From Deltaproteobacteria bacterium (GTDB taxonomy: Bacteria > Desulfobacterota > Desulfomonilia > UBA1062): DNA of 50,559 nucleotides. Below the pieces are notes generated by a model. That model worked only from the letters and a program-made list of their open reading frames with translations. It was not told the DNA's origin and made no database searches. Within the stretch, counting starts at the first letter, position 1. The number at the start of each line of letters is the position of its first letter. The translations under genes were made by a program, and so were the position numbers. The stretch lies in the NCBI GenBank assembly GCA_011046135.1, contig DSBG01000166.1, positions 1 to 50,559 on the forward strand. Direction: 5' to 3'. This document shows positions 43,557-50,559 of this stretch, piece after piece.

Positions 43557-44798
43557 ATGACGATCAGAGTAGCGGAACTGACGTTTCTCGAACACTTTGC
43601 CCCGCGCTATGGGATCCCAGTTCCTCGGCATGTTTCAGGAACCGTGAGCAGGGCAGAGATCAAGAAGGTCTTGAGCGAATGGGGCGGAACAGCACTCGTC
43701 AAGCCGGATGTCCTCACAGGAAAGCGGGGAAGGGCCGGTGCGGTGGTTGAGGTGAGCACCGTCCAGGATGCTCTCCGCGAACTGAAACGTGTCTCGGGTC
43801 TCGAGATCAACGGACATGTCCCCAGGACCGCATACCTCGTGGAGAAGATCCCGGCAGACTATGAGATCTTTACGGCGATTACGTACAACTCGTCGTACCT
43901 GTCACCCACCTTCACCGTCTCTCTAGAGGGAGGAATGGATATCGAGGATGTGGTAGAGGAAAAAAAGATCACGATCCCGGTGGATATCTTCCGGGGGCTC
44001 GACGCCTACCAGGCAGGAGAGCTGCTCGCAGAACTCGGCTGTTCACAGGCCCTCATCAGTCCGCTCTCACGGCACATGGTCTCGCTCTGGGATCTCTTCA
44101 TCTCAACAGGCATGATCTCAGCCGAAATCAATCCCTGGCGGGTAACGTCCCAGGGAAATGCCGTTGCCTGCGATTTCAAAGGGATAGTCGATGAGGCGAA
44201 TTTCAAGGCAAAGGCTCCTGGAATCGAATATCCTGATTACCCTGAATCGATCTCGCTCTTTGAGGAAGAGATGGCTGCATGGAGTGCATCGAGCCATCAG
44301 GGACAGGCCCATGTCTCGGATCTCGGTGGAAAAAAGATCCTTCCCATCATCTTCGGAGGGGGTGCATCGACGATCATCACCGAGACCCTCGAGGTCGCAG
44401 GGGGTGATCCCATGTTTCTCTCAGACTTCGGGGGAAATCCTCCCTATGAGAGGATGCTCCAGAGCGCGAAACTCTGCTTCAATCACAAGCTCTCCCAGGC
44501 AAAGCTGCTCCTCATCCTCGGAGGAAAAGCAAACAACACATACATCGATGTCACATTCAGCGCCATAGCCGATGCCCTGCTGAGTTTTGCCGAGGAGCAC
44601 GGACCACTATCCCTTCCCGTCGTGGTCGGAAGAGGTGGCCCAAGGCTGGTCAAGGGGTTGCTCGCCCTGAAGCAGGCCCTTGAATACCTGAGGTTGCCCC
44701 ATGTCATTTTCGGTCCCGATACACCGGTGACTCTCGTGGCAGAGTATGCGGCAAAGCTGGCGAACGCTCTGCCGGCAGAAAGCGAGGTGAAGTCATGA
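43557..44798 (+). CDS. ATP-citrate-lyase-like ATP-grasp (small) subunit
   Basis: A 413-residue protein matching the N-terminal part of ATP-citrate lyase along its whole length. LVKPDVLTGKRGRAG, EINPWRVTSQG, the glycine-rich FGGGAST and VVVGRGGP (with the arginine equivalent to human R379 retained) are all aligned. The family activates a tricarboxylate with ATP and CoA. The citrate-contact loop, GGSIANFT in human ACLY from memory, is GGKANNT here, one residue shorter. ATG 43557 has GGGAGGGGTTTCT upstream; the track's 17-codon extension is dropped. It overlaps the large subunit by 4 bases (ATGA), so a heteromeric complex is expected. Whether citrate is the substrate is doubtful. Confidence 0.85.
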   Translation: MTIRVAELTFLEHFAPRYGIPVPRHVSGTVSRAEIKKVLSEWGGTALVKPDVLTGKRGRAGAVVEVSTVQDALRELKRVSGLEINGHVPRTAYLVEKIPADYEIFTAITYNSSYLSPTFTVSLEGGMDIEDVVEEKKITIPVDIFRGLDAYQAGELLAELGCSQALISPLSRHMVSLWDLFISTGMISAEINPWRVTSQGNAVACDFKGIVDEANFKAKAPGIEYPDYPESISLFEEEMAAWSASSHQGQAHVSDLGGKKILPIIFGGGASTIITETLEVAGGDPMFLSDFGGNPPYERMLQSAKLCFNHKLSQAKLLLILGGKANNTYIDVTFSAIADALLSFAEEHGPLSLPVVVGRGGPRLVKGLLALKQALEYLRLPHVIFGPDTPVTLVAEYAAKLANALPAESEVKS

Positions 44799-46867
44799 GA
44801 GCAAAGACGCTGTCGGATTTCCTGAAAGAGGGAGACAGGGTTGCGGTTTCCAACATTACGGGGAGGGAAGCATCGCGGGTGTCTGAACAAAGCCAGAAAT
44901 ACTGCGGAAATATCGTTGGTGGTTGGGCGCTCGGGAAGAGCGGATCGACCATCGAGACGTCCCGCGGATCAATCCCGGTCTATGCGACGTTCGAAGAACT
45001 CATGAAGCAGACTCCTTCCGAAAGTCGTCCCAACAAGATCATCATTTATTCACCTCCCCAGGCCGTGTATGGAGAGATCAAGGAGGTTGTGGATCACGGC
45101 AGGGAACACATCGAGACGATCTTCGTGATCACCGAGCATGTATCGGTGGAGGTGACCTCGAAGCTCCACGCGATCTGCAGTGAAGCGGGCATCGATGTCG
45201 TCGGGTGCAACACGCTGGGCATGATCAATGTACACGACAGGGTGCGCGTCGGTGCCGTTGGGGGTGACTCGCCCCAGGAGACCTTTATTCCGGGATCCGT
45301 GACGATTCTCTCAAATTCTGGGAACATGGTGAACACCATTGCGAGCTACCTTCTGGCTTCAGGAATGGGTATTTCGTATGGCATCTCCACGGGAAAGGAC
45401 ATCCTCATCCTCACCCCGCTCAAGGATCTGATCTTCCTGGCGGAGACGGATCCGCGTACCAAGGTGATCGTGCTCTACATCGAACCCGGTGGTCTCTATG
45501 AGCATGAAGCCATTGAAGCGATCAAGACTCGTGGCCTTTCAAAACCCGTCGTGGTCTATGTTGCCGGGAAGATCGCCGAGACATACAATGTCTCCCTGGG
45601 TCATGCGGGTGCCGTTGTCGAGGGGAATGTCACGTCTGCATCGGCGAAGATGCGAGCGTTTGATGCCTACTTCGGAATCGAGGCATTCTCTCCCGACAGA
45701 AGATACAAGAAGACGGAACAGCTCCTGGACGTCATGAACAGGGGAGTTCGCGTAACCACGCTTCACCACATTCCCAAGGCGATGAGGCTCATCTGTGACA
45801 CCCTCGGTATCGACCGCGACATCAGCAGCGCCAAGCCATTGAAGCTGAACCCGTGGTTCGTGAACCTCGGAGATGTCGCAAAGCACATCCCCCATGAGCT
45901 GGACCTCGCGCGAGGAACCATCCCTGAGCCATATGCCCAGCAGGTGAAAGAGCAGGAGCAGGCACGACTCGGCATCAGCATGGCTCGTCAGTCCATGAGA
46001 AATGCTTCGCACGCGAGCTCAAACGACGGGGTCACTCCGAGGATCCATGGGTATTCTCTTATGGATGTCATGGCAAAAAAATCCTTTGTCGCCTCCCTTG
46101 TGCTCTCACTCACGGGAGAACTGCCGCGGGATGAGTTTGAGGAGCACCTTGCTCAGATGACCTTTATCGCTTCCCTTACGAACGGACCCGGAACCATATC
46201 TGCCCAGGGTGCCAAATTGTCCTGTTCTGCGGGAAACTCCCCGAACACCGCCATAATCGCCACCCTTGCCGCCATGGGGAGTGTCCATGGGGGAAACGGC
46301 TCACAGGCCGTAAAATTTCTGCTGGATGTCTTCGCCGAGACCGGTATCGAAGATCCCTATGACAGCTCCGTTGATGTGAAGGACCTTGCACAAAAGGCAG
46401 CTGAGGAATTCAAGCGGAAAAAACTGGCTGCCAAGGAGGCCTCCCTCGACTATGCACGGATTCCCTGTCTCGGACACCCCATATTTAAAAAGGACCCGGT
46501 GAACCATGATCCCAGGGAGCAGGTCATCCATGCCTTCATCACATCGCAAGGGAAGTGCAATATTTTCCTTGAGTTCTACCACGCGCTGGTCGAGGCACTC
46601 AAGGAAAATGGTACCACGAATACGGTGATGGCAGTTAATGTTGATGCCGCGCTGGCATGCGTGTGGCTCGGAATCTGCTGGAGACACCTGAGGGAGAAAC
46701 GCATGACCATCCAGCGGGCAATGGATATCCCGTTCATCGTGTTTGCCCTCGGCAGGGCAGCCGGCGGTGCGGCCGAGTTTCTGGATCACCAGGATTTCGG
46801 TACAACCATGGACATGCGCATTCCCACGAGCGAGTGCCGGTCACTCACCAGGTCAAGGAGCCTGTGA
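44795..46867 (+). CDS. ATP-citrate-lyase-like CoA-ligase / citryl-CoA-lyase-like (large) subunit
   Basis: A 690-residue protein in three parts: a CoA-binding, succinyl-CoA-ligase alpha-like half (1-310) with catalytic E114 (VITEH) and phosphohistidine H270 in SLGHAGAVVEG; a linker; and a citrate-synthase-like domain (about 410-690). The domain holds VHGGNGS (H498), CLGHPIFK (H561) and VNVDAAL (D617), matching citrate-synthase catalytic residues. At the position of ACLY H760 (DHGP) the sequence is TNGP, and GHR is GHP. The two subunits sum to 1103 residues, close to human ACLY (1101). It starts 4 bases inside the small-subunit gene. The reaction is probably cleavage of a CoA thioester to acetyl-CoA and an oxo-acid, substrate uncertain. 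Confidence 0.85.
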   Translation: MRAKTLSDFLKEGDRVAVSNITGREASRVSEQSQKYCGNIVGGWALGKSGSTIETSRGSIPVYATFEELMKQTPSESRPNKIIIYSPPQAVYGEIKEVVDHGREHIETIFVITEHVSVEVTSKLHAICSEAGIDVVGCNTLGMINVHDRVRVGAVGGDSPQETFIPGSVTILSNSGNMVNTIASYLLASGMGISYGISTGKDILILTPLKDLIFLAETDPRTKVIVLYIEPGGLYEHEAIEAIKTRGLSKPVVVYVAGKIAETYNVSLGHAGAVVEGNVTSASAKMRAFDAYFGIEAFSPDRRYKKTEQLLDVMNRGVRVTTLHHIPKAMRLICDTLGIDRDISSAKPLKLNPWFVNLGDVAKHIPHELDLARGTIPEPYAQQVKEQEQARLGISMARQSMRNASHASSNDGVTPRIHGYSLMDVMAKKSFVASLVLSLTGELPRDEFEEHLAQMTFIASLTNGPGTISAQGAKLSCSAGNSPNTAIIATLAAMGSVHGGNGSQAVKFLLDVFAETGIEDPYDSSVDVKDLAQKAAEEFKRKKLAAKEASLDYARIPCLGHPIFKKDPVNHDPREQVIHAFITSQGKCNIFLEFYHALVEALKENGTTNTVMAVNVDAALACVWLGICWRHLREKRMTIQRAMDIPFIVFALGRAAGGAAEFLDHQDFGTTMDMRIPTSECRSLTRSRSL

Positions 46868-47032
46868 GGGAAGATGGGCACCCTCGTTCCATGGATCATG
46901 TCAGCGAGGGGACCTTGTCTTTTCATTGGGGAGTCATTACTTGTATGGTAACGTTTTCAATGGGGTATGGTTTTTTCATGAGAATGTGCCGGGGAAACAC
47001 GTTCTGAAGATAGTGTCCATGGGGGTGTGGGT

Positions 47033-47503
47033 ATGGAGAAGCTGAAAAAGGGAGACAAGGCACCGGATTTTGTTCTCAGTGATCAGAACGGTGCACGGGT
47101 CAGGCGTTCAGACTTTGCGGGAAAGAAGCTGCTGCTTTACTTCTACCCCAAGGCAGGAACTTCGGGGTGTACGGTTCAGACCGAGGCTGTGCGGGATGCA
47201 CAGGAAGAGCTGGCAGCAGGGGGCGTTGCCGTGGTGGGAGTCAGCCCGGACAGTGAGAAGAGCCAGAAGAAATTTGCAGACAAGCTCTCCGTGAGCTTTC
47301 CCCTCCTGTCGGACACGGAGCACACGGCGGCCGAAGCCTACGGGGTATGGGGAGAGAAGACCATGTACGGGAAAAAATACTTTGGGATCATCCGCTCATC
47401 GTTCCTGATCGATGAGCAGGGAAAGGTAGTGGATGCCTGGTACAAGGTAACGCCGGCAAATACCGTACCCAATGTGAAAAAGGCCCTCGGTCTCTCGTCA
47501 TGA
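47033..47503 (+). CDS. bcp: Bcp-type thiol peroxidase with one cysteine
   Basis: A 156-residue peroxiredoxin of the BCP/PrxQ family that reduces H2O2 and organic peroxides. The N-terminal LKKGDKAPDFVLSDQNG and the peroxidatic site YPKAGTSGCTVQTEAVRD (C46) are clear. The usual second cysteine five residues later is absent (T50-E51), and no other cysteine exists in the protein, so it must be recycled by an external thiol. ATG 47033 is preferred over GTG 47027; a G-rich GGGGGTGTGGGT precedes it. It is probably cotranscribed with nothing; a hairpin follows at 47569. Confidence 0.9.
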   Translation: MEKLKKGDKAPDFVLSDQNGARVRRSDFAGKKLLLYFYPKAGTSGCTVQTEAVRDAQEELAAGGVAVVGVSPDSEKSQKKFADKLSVSFPLLSDTEHTAAEAYGVWGEKTMYGKKYFGIIRSSFLIDEQGKVVDAWYKVTPANTVPNVKKALGLSS

Positions 47504-47568
47504 CAGTACGTCTCGTTCGGGTTATCGTGGCAAAACCGCTTTGGTAGGCGTCCTGAAGGTGCACTGAA

Positions 47569-47605
47569 GGGGAGACGCGCGAACGCCCGGCTCCGCGGTC
47601 TCCCC
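47569..47605. terminator. Bidirectional hairpin between bcp and atuA
   Basis: GGGGAGAC (47569-47576) and GTCTCCCC (47598-47605) pair perfectly over 8 bases, extended by GCG/CGC with one bulge. It lies between the convergent bcp and atuA stops. Neither side has a strong T-run. Confidence 0.5.
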
Positions 47606-47619
47606 CTGTTCGGGCATGA

Positions 47620-49398
47620 TCAGGCGTCTGCGAGCAGGTCTTCGCTGACCTGAATCTCCATGGTAAGAAGACCCTGGGAAAGGGTTTTCCCCTGGTTGTC
47701 CACGAGGAGAGACACGGTTCCTCCACCTCCCAGGGCGCCTTCCAGGATGAAGTTGAGTGAACACAGGTTGTCCAGACGATAGCGGGTGACAGGACCTTTG
47801 ACATTCGTCCTGAAGAAGTGTGCAACCTTCTCTGCAGTCAGTTCCCTCACGATCTCGGGATAGAATTCTGGCTTGAGTGCCGCAACCCCGATGTTGCACG
47901 TATCACCTTTGTCGCCGGAACGGGCGTGAGCTATCCGGTACAGGGGGACCGTTACCCGTTTCCCTGAACCCAGGAAAGGTGGTTCAGTGTCTTCCGGCCT
48001 GATGAGAGGGTCTCCGGAAGGCCCGGATTCACACGGGAAGAACGTTTCTGTTCCCTCGAACACCATACGGGCTGTGACATTGTTCCTCGGGATCAGTGCA
48101 GGCCAGAATCCGAATGCAGGAGAGACATCGGGACGGCCACCCATGACCGTCACTCCGGGGGGGCCGGCGAGTACAAGGCCGGAGATCTCCCGACTCATGG
48201 ACTCCAGCGGCTTCTTTTCTGTTGCACGCCCTGCAAATCTCAGGATTATCTCGTTGGGTTCCACCCGGGGTGCCGCAGATTCACCCCAGCAGGAATTATA
48301 CCCCACGAGGTCGGTGCGCTTCTCGATGAAGTCTCCCTCGACCCTGTCCCAGAACATCTCGGCGAACTTCCTCCCCTTGGCCACCACGTCAGGTCCGCTG
48401 ACCACAAGCGGGGCAACGACCTTGTATCCGGCATCGTAGGTTACCGACACCTTCAGAAAAGGGGTTGGCTTCTGTCCTCGTGCATTCTCTACACGCACCC
48501 TATCTTGTCCCAAATCGTCGAGGGTGAACGACGTGAAGTCTGCGACGACATCGGGGCAGATGTAGACCTGGGGATTCCCGATCTCGTAGAGGAGCTGCTC
48601 CTTCGCAGTTCTGCTGCTCACTAATCCGCCTGTTCCCGGGTGTTTGGTGAGGACGAAGGATCCATCGCGCTGCATCTCCACAAGCGGGAAGCCTATGTTG
48701 TGGTAGCTTTGGACTTCTCTCCACAGGGTGTAGTTGCCGCCCGTGGACTGGGTTCCGCACTCCACGAGGTGGCCGGCAACCAGGGCGGAGGCAAGCTTGT
48801 CGTACTCCTCCCACCCCCACCCGAATTCGTACGCAAAGGCGGCAACCACTCCTGCTGCATCATAGGTGCGTCCCGTGACAACAATGCGTGCCCCTTTCTC
48901 GAGGGCGGCGGCGATGGGGCGTGCACCGAGGTAGGCATTGGCTGATATGACCTTGTCCATGATGGGAACCAGAGACTCGCCGCTGTCCTGGTGGGTGAAC
49001 TCGCACCCTTTTTCCTGCAGTTCCTTCAATCGAGGCATGAGGTCATCACCATCGACAAGGGCAACCGGGAGCCGGATCCCCTGCTCATCCATGACCGCTT
49101 CTAGCGCCCGGGCACATGCCACGGGGTTTATCCCCCCGGCATTTGCGATCACGGTGATGTCGTGTTCGGCGATGTAAGAGAGAAGGCGGCCCATGGCAGA
49201 GACGAAATCCCGAGCATAGCCTGCTTGAGCGTTCTTTGCTTTCTGTCGGGCGAGGATGATCATGGTGATCTCGGCGAGGTAATCCATGGTCAGGTAGTCG
49301 ATGGGCCCTCCCTTTACCTGTCTCTCGATAGCCGCCAGTTCATCACCCCAGAATCCACTCCCATTGGCAACAATGATGGGTTCCCTGTTTCTTCTCAT
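47620..49398 (-). CDS. atuA: AtuA family protein (acyclic terpene utilisation)
   Basis: A 592-residue member of the DUF1446/AtuA family, fused as in Pseudomonas AtuA. The large N-terminal domain (1-440) holds ANGSGFWGD, TVIANAGGINP, GRTYDAAGVVAAFAYEFGWGW and LVAGHLVECGTQSTGGNY blocks. The C-terminal AtuA-like ferredoxin-fold domain spans about 490-592 (LYRIAHARSGDKGDTCNIGVAAL...). AtuA is needed for citronellol/geraniol breakdown in Pseudomonas, though its biochemical step is, as far as I know, unproved. The start is ATG 49398 with AAAGGAGAGTCACAG; the track's 9-codon extension is dropped. It lies 129 bases downstream of HMG-CoA reductase on the same strand, with a candidate attenuator between. 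Confidence 0.88.
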   Translation of the reverse strand: MRRNREPIIVANGSGFWGDELAAIERQVKGGPIDYLTMDYLAEITMIILARQKAKNAQAGYARDFVSAMGRLLSYIAEHDITVIANAGGINPVACARALEAVMDEQGIRLPVALVDGDDLMPRLKELQEKGCEFTHQDSGESLVPIMDKVISANAYLGARPIAAALEKGARIVVTGRTYDAAGVVAAFAYEFGWGWEEYDKLASALVAGHLVECGTQSTGGNYTLWREVQSYHNIGFPLVEMQRDGSFVLTKHPGTGGLVSSRTAKEQLLYEIGNPQVYICPDVVADFTSFTLDDLGQDRVRVENARGQKPTPFLKVSVTYDAGYKVVAPLVVSGPDVVAKGRKFAEMFWDRVEGDFIEKRTDLVGYNSCWGESAAPRVEPNEIILRFAGRATEKKPLESMSREISGLVLAGPPGVTVMGGRPDVSPAFGFWPALIPRNNVTARMVFEGTETFFPCESGPSGDPLIRPEDTEPPFLGSGKRVTVPLYRIAHARSGDKGDTCNIGVAALKPEFYPEIVRELTAEKVAHFFRTNVKGPVTRYRLDNLCSLNFILEGALGGGGTVSLLVDNQGKTLSQGLLTMEIQVSEDLLADA

Positions 49399-49415
49399 CT
49401 GTGACTCTCCTTTAC

Positions 49416-49489
49416 CCCTGAGCATTCAGCTCCGCTGACGTAAAAAAACTCAGGGAGATGTTCGCATCATACCTGAACCATAGATCAGG
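49416..49489 (-). promoter_or_regulatory. Alternating complementary segments before atuA (attenuator-like)
   Basis: On the minus strand, in order: CCTGA (49489-49485), TCAGG (49476-49472), CCCTGAG (49455-49449) directly followed by seven Ts, and CTCAGGG (49422-49416), three bases before the AAAGGAG ribosome site. Segment 1 can pair with 2, 2 with 3 (forming a terminator with the T-run), and 3 with 4 (masking sequence next to the ribosome site). This order is typical of attenuators and RNA switches. Stems are short (5-7 bp), so this is suggestive. Confidence 0.4.
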
Positions 49490-49527
49490 CTCCAAGGTGT
49501 GCTGTTTTCCCTACAGGCACGTATTTA

Positions 49528-50559
49528 TCAGGTCTTTTTCAGCTCTGCGAGAATCTCCTGGGCACGATCCATCCTGACCTTACCTTCCTCGACCATCCGT
49601 CTGGCGACCGTGTCGATCAGGTCTCCTTCGGCGCCCGCCATGACCGCAATGTTCTGGGCGTGCAAGGACATGTGGCCGCGCTGGATCCCTTCGGATGCCA
49701 GAGTCCTCATGGCTATGAGGTTCTGGCACAGCCCCAGGGCAACGATGATCTCCCCGAGCTCGGTTGCGGTTTTGACCCCGAGAATCTTGATCACCACCTT
49801 TGACAGCGGATGCAGGGCCGTAGCTCCTCCGACAAGGCCGACCGCCATGGGAAGTTCGAGGGTTCCTGAGATATCCCCCTCCGCTGTCTTTTCCCATTTC
49901 GTCATGGCCCGGTACCGGCCTGATCTGGCCGCATAGCTGTGCGCTCCCGCTTCGATGGCGCGGAAGTCATTGCCAGTCGCGATAACGAGCGGAGTGATGG
50001 CATTCATGATCCCCTTGTTGTGGGTGGCTGCCCGGTGGGGGTCAGCATCCCCGAATGCCCAGGCATAGATCATTCCGTCGACGATGTCGTCTGCCCCTTT
50101 AAGGGTTCCCTTCAGTGCGTCTTTCTTGACTGTGACCCGTGCCCTGCACAGGCGGCGATCCGCGAGATTCGACAGGATCCGCAGGTACACCTTTCCGCCT
50201 GTTATGGCCTCGATGGTTGGCGCAAGGGCCTCTGCCATGGTGTTGACCGCATTGGCACCCATGGCATCACGGACATCCACGATGAGGTGCGAGATCACCA
50301 TGGGACCTGCAGCGGTATCGATCACCCTGACCTCGAGATCTTTCGCTCCTCCGCCGAGGTTCACCAGCACCGGGTCCAGTGTGTTTGCACTGGCGAGGAT
50401 CTCGTCTTTCTTTTCAAGGATCTTCAGTCGTGCACTCTGGGGGTCAGCAAGATTGACTGTCTGGATCTGTGCGATCATGAGGGGACCCGAGTTGCTCGTG
50501 AAGAACCCGCCGCCGCTGCGAGCCATGCCGGCCCCATTGGATGCCCCTGCGACCACCGA
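49528..50559 (-). CDS. mvaA: Class II HMG-CoA reductase, N-terminus beyond window
   Basis: The 343-residue C-terminal part of a 3-hydroxy-3-methylglutaryl-CoA reductase; the open frame runs off the right edge, so about 85 N-terminal residues are missing. Visible are [18 protein letters not shown], the catalytic lysine in [10 protein letters not shown], the aspartate in [13 protein letters not shown], and the catalytic histidine in [11 protein letters not shown]. These fit class II enzymes, which in degraders (Pseudomonas mevalonii MvaA) oxidise mevalonate to HMG-CoA, but in other organisms make mevalonate. Direction cannot be decided from sequence. It is upstream of atuA on the same strand and is likely the first or an early gene of that operon. 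Confidence 0.9.
   Translation of the reverse strand, partial: SVVAGASNGAGMARSGGGFFTSNSGPLMIAQIQTVNLADPQSARLKILEKKDEILASANTLDPVLVNLGGGAKDLEVRVIDTAAGPMVISHLIVDVRDAMGANAVNTMAEALAPTIEAITGGKVYLRILSNLADRRLCRARVTVKKDALKGTLKGADDIVDGMIYAWAFGDADPHRAATHNKGIMNAITPLVIATGNDFRAIEAGAHSYAARSGRYRAMTKWEKTAEGDISGTLELPMAVGLVGGATALHPLSKVVIKILGVKTATELGEIIVALGLCQNLIAMRTLASEGIQRGHMSLHAQNIAVMAGAEGDLIDTVARRMVEEGKVRMDRAQEILAELKKT

Noticed and set aside
1-50559. Mobile elements, tRNA or rRNA genes
   Set aside because: I saw no transposase, integrase, terminal repeats with target duplication, cloverleaf or rRNA sequence, though reading by eye could miss a tRNA.

Overview
The window looks like the chromosome of an anaerobic, Gram-negative bacterium, most likely a deltaproteobacterial (Desulfobacterota-type) fatty-acid or branched-acid degrader. 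This is inference. The evidence is GC-rich coding sequence with clear AGGAGG-type ribosome sites, several outer-membrane barrel proteins (FadL-like, patatin type Vd, an unassigned barrel), an oxygen-independent class II ribonucleotide reductase, a fused ADP-forming acyl-CoA synthetase, and many acyl-CoA enzymes. I see no rRNA, tRNA, CRISPR array, transposase or integrase.

Layout. 1-9.3 kb: a secreted zinc phospholipase C-like protein, a secreted protein of unknown role behind a triplicated start region, a class III aminotransferase, a LOG-family protein, a membrane protein, a Tat-exported sulfatase and a FadL-like porin. 9.3-22.9 kb: ADP-forming acyl-CoA synthetase, a lone RsbRD-type sensor domain, a nitroreductase, a patatin autotransporter, a six-helix membrane protein, a serine-hydrolase lipoprotein, a large DUF748/AsmA-like protein and a small membrane protein. 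23.3-27.0 kb: a two-gene beta-oxidation operon (FadN-like fusion plus thiolase) with a promoter and a terminator. 27.0-34.4 kb: radical SAM protein, methyltransferase, J-domain protein, HypE-like AIR synthase, CoA-disulfide-reductase-like flavoprotein, then an operon of TFIIB-type zinc ribbon, LemA and an M48 protease with zinc-ribbon tail. 34.4-42.2 kb: enoyl-CoA hydratase and 3-hydroxyacyl-CoA dehydrogenase operon with a near-consensus promoter, an outer-membrane barrel, an M23 peptidase and NrdJ.

42.4-50.6 kb is the most interesting part: a GntR regulator, a two-gene ATP-citrate-lyase-like enzyme whose substrate loop and lyase active site depart from true ATP-citrate lyase, a single-cysteine peroxiredoxin, an AtuA-family protein and a class II (often degradative) HMG-CoA reductase cut by the window edge. 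HMG is citrate with the central carboxylate replaced by methyl. I therefore propose, as inference, that this is a mevalonate, isoprenoid or branched-acid catabolic module in which the citrate-lyase paralogue handles a 3-hydroxy-3-alkyl-glutarate. The AtuA gene is preceded by four alternating complementary segments that resemble an attenuator.

Together the genes suggest uptake of hydrophobic substrates (FadL, lipases), activation (ADP-forming synthetase), beta-oxidation (two separate gene sets) and use of branched or isoprenoid acids, alongside envelope upkeep genes. Most antisense ORFs in the track are shadows of these genes.
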